From positions 422,001 to 486,000 of the forward strand of contig NZ_JBBOSU010000001.1 in assembly GCF_038005225.1 (NCBI RefSeq): DNA of 64,000 bases. Direction: 5' to 3'. Made by a program: the position numbers and the translations under genes. Below the pieces are notes generated by a model. It was not told the DNA's origin and did no database searches. It was given only the letters and a program-made list of their open reading frames with translations. This document shows positions 59,468 through 64,000 of this stretch, piece after piece. The first letter of the stretch is position 1. Each line of letters begins with the position of its first letter. Source of the stretch: Solibacillus sp. FSL K6-1523. GTDB taxonomy: Bacteria > Bacillota > Bacilli > Bacillales_A > Planococcaceae.

Positions 59468-61660
59468 TTACTTATCTACTTTAAATCCTTTTAATAAATC
59501 TGCAAAGGCATTATTGATCGGTTCTTCCTCTTTATTTTGTTGCTTCATATAATTCTGAACAGCGCGTTTATCTACTTTACCGCCGCCTTCTTTTTTGCGG
59601 CGAGCTTCGAATGCAGATAATTTTTCGCGGTGACCGCATTTACATACGAAAATTTGACCATCACCTTCACCATGTAGCTCTAGCTTTTTCTTACATTGTG
59701 GGCAGCGAGCATTTGTAACGCGTGCCACATTTTTACGGTGACCACATTCACGGTCTTGGCACACGAGCATTTTACCTTTTTTTCCGTTCACTTCGAGCAT
59801 TGGCTTGCCGCAATCAGGACAAGACTTTGTGGAAATGTTATCGTGTTTATATTTTTTGTCGCTAGCTTTAATTTCAGCAACAATTGTTTTTGTATGTTGT
59901 TTCATTTCGTTAATGAAGGCTTCTTTTTTCAGTTTTCCAGATGCAATTTGCTCTAGTTTCATTTCCCATTCGGCTGTTGTTGTCGGTGATTTTAATTCAT
60001 CTGGTACAAGATCGAGTAGCTGGCGACCTTTTGATGTAATATGAATATCTTTCCCACGTTTTTCAATTAAGAAAGAATTGAACAGTTTATCAATAATATC
60101 AGCGCGCGTTGCAACCGTGCCAAGTCCACCCGTTGATTTTAATGTATCCGCTAGTTGCTTATTTTGTGTTTCCATATATTTCGTTGGATTTTCCATCGCT
60201 GAAAGTAATGTTGCTTCATTAAAGCGTGCAGGTGGCTTCGTTTGACCTGAAGTTTGCGTAATTATTTTGACGTTTAACGTATCGCCTTTATCAATGCGAG
60301 GTAATAATTGCTCCTTCACATCATCGGTTGAATCGTCATCCTCAAAGCGGTTTGCATACACTTCTTTCCAACCACTTGCTAAAATCGTTTTGCCTTTCGC
60401 GACAAATTGTTCTTCACCAATTTTGGCACGTAATGTTAACTGCTCATATTCAAAAGCAGGGAATAGCACCGCTAAGAAACGCTTCACAACTAAATCATAA
60501 ATTTTACGTTCTTTGTCCGTCATTGCAGAGAAATTGACATAGCCTTCAGTCGGAATGATGGCATGGTGATCACTTACTTTACTATCATCAACGAATGATT
60601 TAGACGTTTTAATTGGTTTGTTTAAAATTTTATTCGCTAATGGACGATATTCACCAACTGCACATGCTTTTAAGCGTTCTGAAAGTGTGCCGACAATGTC
60701 AGATGAAATGAAACGCGAATCTGTACGAGGGTAAGTTAGTACTTTGTGTTGCTCATACAGTTTTTGCATATAATTTAAAGTCTCTTTTGCAGAGTAACCA
60801 AAGATTTTATTGGCATCACGCTGTAATTCAGTTAAATCATATAGGCCAGGTGCGAACGTTTTCTTTGGTTTCTTTTCAATGTCGATAACGGTTGCGTTGT
60901 CATTGCCTAATTTTTTGACGATCGCATCGATTTTTTCTTTATCGAAACTACGTGAATTGCCTTTTGCGTCTTGCCAAGTAAGCTTTAATTGATCCGTTGT
61001 TTGTGCTTCAATGCCGTAATACGTTTGTGCTTTGAAATGTTTAATTTCATCTTCACGAGTTGCAATAATCGCAACGGTTGGAGTTTGTACACGTCCACAG
61101 TTTAGTTGTGCATTGTGACGAGTCGTTAATGCGCGTGTTGCGTTTAAGCCGATATACCAGTCTGCTTCTGAGCGCGCAACTGCTGCGGCATATAGATTTT
61201 CATAATTTTTACCGGGCTTCAAGTTCGCGAAACCGTCTTTAATTGCTTTGTCTGTTACAGATGAAATCCATAAACGTTTAATCGGTTTTTTCACATTAGC
61301 TTTTTCAATAATCCAACGTGCTACGAGTTCACCTTCGCGACCAGCGTCAGTTGCCACAATAATTTCATTAACATCATTACGTGTTAACTGAGCTTTCACG
61401 GCATTATATTGTTTACCTGTTTGCTTCATTACAACCAATTTCATACGTTCAGGTAACATTGGTAGGTCTTCTAAATTCCATGTTTTATATTTCACATCAT
61501 ACGTTTCGGGATCGGCTAACGTCACTAAATGCCCGAGCGCCCATGTCACAATATATTTGTCGCCTTCTAAGTAACCATTTCCTTTTTTCGTACATTTCAA
61601 TACATTTGCTATATCACGTGCTACTGACGGTTTTTCCGCAATAACGACACTTTTTGCCAT
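59468..61660 (-). CDS. topB: DNA topoisomerase III
   Basis: 730 residues, normal for Bacillales TopB. TOPRIM motifs are visible in SVVIAEKPSVARDIA and ATDAGREGELVARW, the catalytic tyrosine in VLTYPRTDSRFI, and the gate-domain segment GLGTVATRADII. The C-terminus carries two zinc-ribbon-like pairs (CPDCGKPML, CPQCKKKL), followed by a basic tail. It is a type IA enzyme that relaxes and decatenates single-stranded DNA substrates. GGAG precedes the ATG at about 7-8 bases. Monocistronic. Confidence 0.96.
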   Translation of the reverse strand: MAKSVVIAEKPSVARDIANVLKCTKKGNGYLEGDKYIVTWALGHLVTLADPETYDVKYKTWNLEDLPMLPERMKLVVMKQTGKQYNAVKAQLTRNDVNEIIVATDAGREGELVARWIIEKANVKKPIKRLWISSVTDKAIKDGFANLKPGKNYENLYAAAVARSEADWYIGLNATRALTTRHNAQLNCGRVQTPTVAIIATREDEIKHFKAQTYYGIEAQTTDQLKLTWQDAKGNSRSFDKEKIDAIVKKLGNDNATVIDIEKKPKKTFAPGLYDLTELQRDANKIFGYSAKETLNYMQKLYEQHKVLTYPRTDSRFISSDIVGTLSERLKACAVGEYRPLANKILNKPIKTSKSFVDDSKVSDHHAIIPTEGYVNFSAMTDKERKIYDLVVKRFLAVLFPAFEYEQLTLRAKIGEEQFVAKGKTILASGWKEVYANRFEDDDSTDDVKEQLLPRIDKGDTLNVKIITQTSGQTKPPARFNEATLLSAMENPTKYMETQNKQLADTLKSTGGLGTVATRADIIDKLFNSFLIEKRGKDIHITSKGRQLLDLVPDELKSPTTTAEWEMKLEQIASGKLKKEAFINEMKQHTKTIVAEIKASDKKYKHDNISTKSCPDCGKPMLEVNGKKGKMLVCQDRECGHRKNVARVTNARCPQCKKKLELHGEGDGQIFVCKCGHREKLSAFEARRKKEGGGKVDKRAVQNYMKQQNKEEEPINNAFADLLKGFKVDK

Positions 61661-61888
61661 ATATTCGAACTCCTTTATTTCTTTATTTACTGTCTAATAT
61701 ACCACAAGTACTAGCGTAGAACGGCTTCGTGCTCCCGTACTTAGTAACGGTATTAGTCATAATTTGGTGTGAAAGGGATGTTTATTTCTTAAATATAAGT
61801 GCACTAATACTACGGATGAAATCTTGTTGTTTGGAATTATCCGTATTATTATAAAGTTAAATAATTAATTATACACAAAAGGGGGATT

Positions 61889-62353
61889 TTGATAATCATT
61901 GAGCAGTGTGAAAATGCAGAGAATATTTGCCAAGTAATGCATTTAGCTTTTGAACATTATAAGGAAGATCCAATTCCATCGAGTGCGTTAGTTGAAACGC
62001 CACAAACGATTGAAAAGGAATTGCAAAAGGGGATTCGCGTATGGGGTGGGAAAATAGATGAGCAACTAATCGCTATTGTGAAAATTGACTCTCAAGACGA
62101 TGGGCTCTATTTTTCCCGTCTTTCAGTTATTCCATCTATGCAAGGACACGGATATGCCGAGCAGTTTGTTCGCTTTATTGAAACGCAAGCCAAAATGGAA
62201 GGGAAGCGTCAAGTCACTTGCAAAGTTCGAAGCAGTGAGGAAGGGAATATTCAATTGTACCGTCAACTTGGATTTGAAATAGTAGCAGAGGAAACGATTC
62301 CAAATATTTTGGGACAAAAAATACAAACTGTTTCCATGCGAAAAGTAATATAA
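61889..62353 (+). CDS. GNAT-family N-acetyltransferase
   Basis: 154 residues from a TTG at 61889 with GGGGG three to four bases upstream; the start is somewhat uncertain but the next in-frame codons are not standard starts. SRLSVIPSMQGHGYAEQFV is the acetyl-CoA binding loop (Q/R-x-x-G-x-G/A, here QGHGYA), followed by EEGNIQLYRQLGFEIV near the end. Acceptor unknown. It stands alone with its own terminator. Confidence 0.85.
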   Translation: MIIIEQCENAENICQVMHLAFEHYKEDPIPSSALVETPQTIEKELQKGIRVWGGKIDEQLIAIVKIDSQDDGLYFSRLSVIPSMQGHGYAEQFVRFIETQAKMEGKRQVTCKVRSSEEGNIQLYRQLGFEIVAEETIPNILGQKIQTVSMRKVI

Positions 62354-62394
62354 AAAAATGACTGGTAAATGAAATATTCACCAGTCATTTTAAA
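62354..62394. terminator. Bidirectional terminator
   Basis: AAATGACTGGT / ACCAGTCATTTT hairpin between the convergent GNAT and alcohol dehydrogenase genes. Confidence 0.82.
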
Positions 62395-62402
62395 ATATTC
62401 TT

Positions 62403-63512
62403 TTAAGCTTTATACGTTTTGTCTAAAATTAAAATAGGTTTAATCGTTGAACCATTTTTAGAATCTGCAAATGCTTGTTCAATTTGATTGAATTCATAAA
62501 ATTTCACCAGTTTATCTACCGGGAATTGACCATTTTTAAAGAATTGAACTAATTTTGGAATGATTAATTGTGGTACTGCGTCTCCTTCAATAACACCTTT
62601 TAAAGTTTTTGCAGGACCAACGATGTCTGTGAACACGTTTAATGCTAAATCACGTGTACCAACAGCTACAGCAGCGATTTCACCTTTTACACGTAAAGAG
62701 CGAATGCCGGCTAATATTACTTCTGGAACACCAGTAGTTTCTAATGCATAGTGAGCACCTTTACCAGTGATTTCAATAATACGTGTTATTACATCTTCTT
62801 GTTTACTGTTAATTGTGTGTGTTGCACCTAGCTCTTTTGCTAATTCAAGACGACTGTCATGAATGTCTACAGCAATGATTGGGTAACATCCAGCGATTTT
62901 TGCTGCCATCATACCTGATAAGCCTACCGCACCAGTACCGAATACAACAAAGCTTGAACCTGGTTCCGGTGTTAGTGAATTTAATACAGTTCCACTACCA
63001 GTTAGGATACCGCAGCCCAAAGGACCAAGATAGCGTAGGTCGATTTCTTTATCCACTTTAATGACATTACCTTCATCAACTGTTGCATAAGTAGCGAATG
63101 AAGATTGTCCGAAGAATTGAGATACATCTTGATCATTTTCTGTGTGAAGTGGCGTTTCACCATGTTTATTTTTACCACCGAAGTTTAGAGGAAGCAGGCT
63201 TTCACAGCCACCAGCGTTACCATCTAAGCAGTTATCGCAGTGACCGCAGTAAGTGAAGCCAAGTACAACATGGTCTCCTGGTTGAACGGTCGTTACATTT
63301 CCCCCAACTTTTTCTACAATACCAGAACCTTCGTGACCAAGTACTACTGGGTAAGGAACAGGTATCGATTTGTCTAAAATTGTTGCATCTGTATGACAAA
63401 CACCTGTTGCAACGATTTTCACAAGTACTTCATCAGACTTAGGTTCATCTAAAACCAAAGTTTGTTGCTCGAAATCCATGACACCTGTTGTTACCATTGC
63501 TTGAATTTTCAT
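62403..63512 (-). CDS. Zinc-dependent alcohol dehydrogenase (aryl-alcohol type)
   Basis: 369 residues from the ATG at 63512 (AGGAGG seven bases upstream; the longer frame has no site). Catalytic zinc ligands appear as GVCHTDATI (Cys) and LGHEGSGIV (His, Glu); the structural zinc cluster as CGHCDNCLDGNAGGC; the NAD Rossmann motif as VFGTGAVGLSG. The pattern GPLGCGILTGSG is typical of the aryl/benzyl-alcohol (XylB-like) group. It oxidises primary alcohols with NAD in the cytoplasm. Divergent from a TetR gene, which is its likely regulator. Confidence 0.93.
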   Translation of the reverse strand: MKIQAMVTTGVMDFEQQTLVLDEPKSDEVLVKIVATGVCHTDATILDKSIPVPYPVVLGHEGSGIVEKVGGNVTTVQPGDHVVLGFTYCGHCDNCLDGNAGGCESLLPLNFGGKNKHGETPLHTENDQDVSQFFGQSSFATYATVDEGNVIKVDKEIDLRYLGPLGCGILTGSGTVLNSLTPEPGSSFVVFGTGAVGLSGMMAAKIAGCYPIIAVDIHDSRLELAKELGATHTINSKQEDVITRIIEITGKGAHYALETTGVPEVILAGIRSLRVKGEIAAVAVGTRDLALNVFTDIVGPAKTLKGVIEGDAVPQLIIPKLVQFFKNGQFPVDKLVKFYEFNQIEQAFADSKNGSTIKPILILDKTYKA

Positions 63513-63713
63513 GTGAATACCTCCTAAAAATTGAAATGGAAAAATTCCGTCATCATAATAGTAATACCCGTTTAAGGATAATTTAATTATAATTAACAGA
63601 AAATTCGTCTTCAATCATTAAAAAGTCAATTTTGTATAGGTTTCCACCAACTAATTGTATGATGTATTGGTATTCAACGTTATTGTAAAAATGTCTATTT
63701 GGGAGTGAAGTTG

Positions 63714-64000
63714 ATGGAAAAGAAGGAAGATCGTCGAATTGAACGGACTAAGGTTCAACTAAGGCAAACATTGAAAACACTTGTAGTAAAAAATGGATAT
63801 ACAAATGTACGTGTAAAGGATATCGTAGAAACGGCAAACTATAACCGAACGACTTTTTATGTGCATTATGATGGTAAGGATGAGCTTGCTGCCGAAATTA
63901 TCTCTCTCGAAATGAAAGAATTTGTACATGAATTTTGTAAACCAGTTCGAGATAATCCGATACTAGATTTACGTAAAATGGATGCTTCAGGTACGGACGT
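63714..64000 (+). CDS. TetR-family regulator, 5' part (runs off the window)
   Basis: 95 codons visible from the ATG at 63714 (GGGAG eight bases upstream) to the window end. The TetR helix-turn-helix is clear: TLKTLVVKNGYTNVRVKDIVETANYNRTTFYVHYDGKDEL spans residues 19-58, read here in parts as VKDIVETANY and NRTTFYVHY. The ligand domain is cut off. It is divergent from the alcohol dehydrogenase gene across about 200 bp, so regulation of that gene is likely. Confidence 0.88.
   Translation, partial: MEKKEDRRIERTKVQLRQTLKTLVVKNGYTNVRVKDIVETANYNRTTFYVHYDGKDELAAEIISLEMKEFVHEFCKPVRDNPILDLRKMDASGTD

Noticed and set aside
63513-63614. 34-residue extension of the alcohol dehydrogenase
   Set aside because: AGGAGG precedes the ATG at 63512 and family members start there.
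1-64000. CRISPR array, tRNA or rRNA genes, integrase, transposase or IS ends
   Set aside because: I looked and found no evenly spaced direct repeats with unique spacers, no clover-leaf tRNA with a CCA-type end, and no transposase-like protein in the window.

Overview
The window reads as chromosomal DNA of a low-GC endospore-forming-type Firmicute, most likely family Planococcaceae (Solibacillus/Lysinibacillus neighbourhood). Reasons: strong AGGAGG-type ribosome binding sites, frequent TTG/GTG starts, YwbE, Spx, Bacillales-type CtaB, TopB, ABC-F and cold-shock proteins, and intergenic repeats of a kind I associate with that family. The genus is an inference from gene content; no rRNA or tRNA gene was seen. 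Most genes are ordinary housekeeping or accessory metabolism, and nearly every transcription unit ends in a clear intrinsic terminator.

Layout. 0-4.4 kb: end of a two-gene threonine/serine exporter, a c-di-GMP phosphodiesterase-type sensor, and a tandem GNAT. 4.4-8.2 kb: a modular intergenic repeat, then a minus-strand operon for a sulfonate/taurine-type ABC importer preceded by a VOC-family gene. 8.4-16.3 kb: a HelD-like helicase, a DUF2804 protein, an amidase-domain protein, a nitroreductase, a chemotaxis receptor and an unknown protein. 16.4-20.2 kb: a short-chain fatty acid/ketoacid module (AtoE-type permease, LysR regulator, two CoA-transferase subunits). 20.3-24.9 kb: a Bcr/CflA pump with a possible leader peptide, YwbE, a TauE/SafE permease and an ABC exporter.

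25.1-35.4 kb is a defence-like accessory island between the ABC exporter and ctaB. It holds an EVE-like/HNH endonuclease with a small partner, a PLD-SF2 helicase-DUF3427 protein with a NUDIX hydrolase, a tightly coupled three-gene operon led by a GHKL-type ATPase whose partners I do not recognise (the best candidate for an undescribed system), and a dead two-gene cassette (a frameshifted zinc-finger/HNH-repeat nuclease-like gene plus a small ORF with an internal stop).

35.6-49.2 kb: ctaB, an M20 peptidase, a divergent PlsY paralogue overlapping an unusual GNAT/class V aminotransferase fusion, an orphan ECF sigma factor, a 21-bp tandem repeat, a MarR/Spx-like pair behind a long palindrome, an ABC-F protein, a PseG-like protein, two redox enzymes and a Cj0069-family protein. 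49.7-58.6 kb: a second HelD, a PLP aminotransferase, a pseudo-ABC/LytTR regulator with the ABC transporter it probably controls, and a run of small membrane proteins ending in an XRE membrane regulator. 58.8-64 kb: a cold-shock protein with a long hairpin leader, TopB, a GNAT, a zinc alcohol dehydrogenase and a truncated TetR gene.

A dispersed modular repeat (core CTGTGACATCCG) occurs at least four times, near 4.5, 11.8, 45.15 and 53.4 kb.
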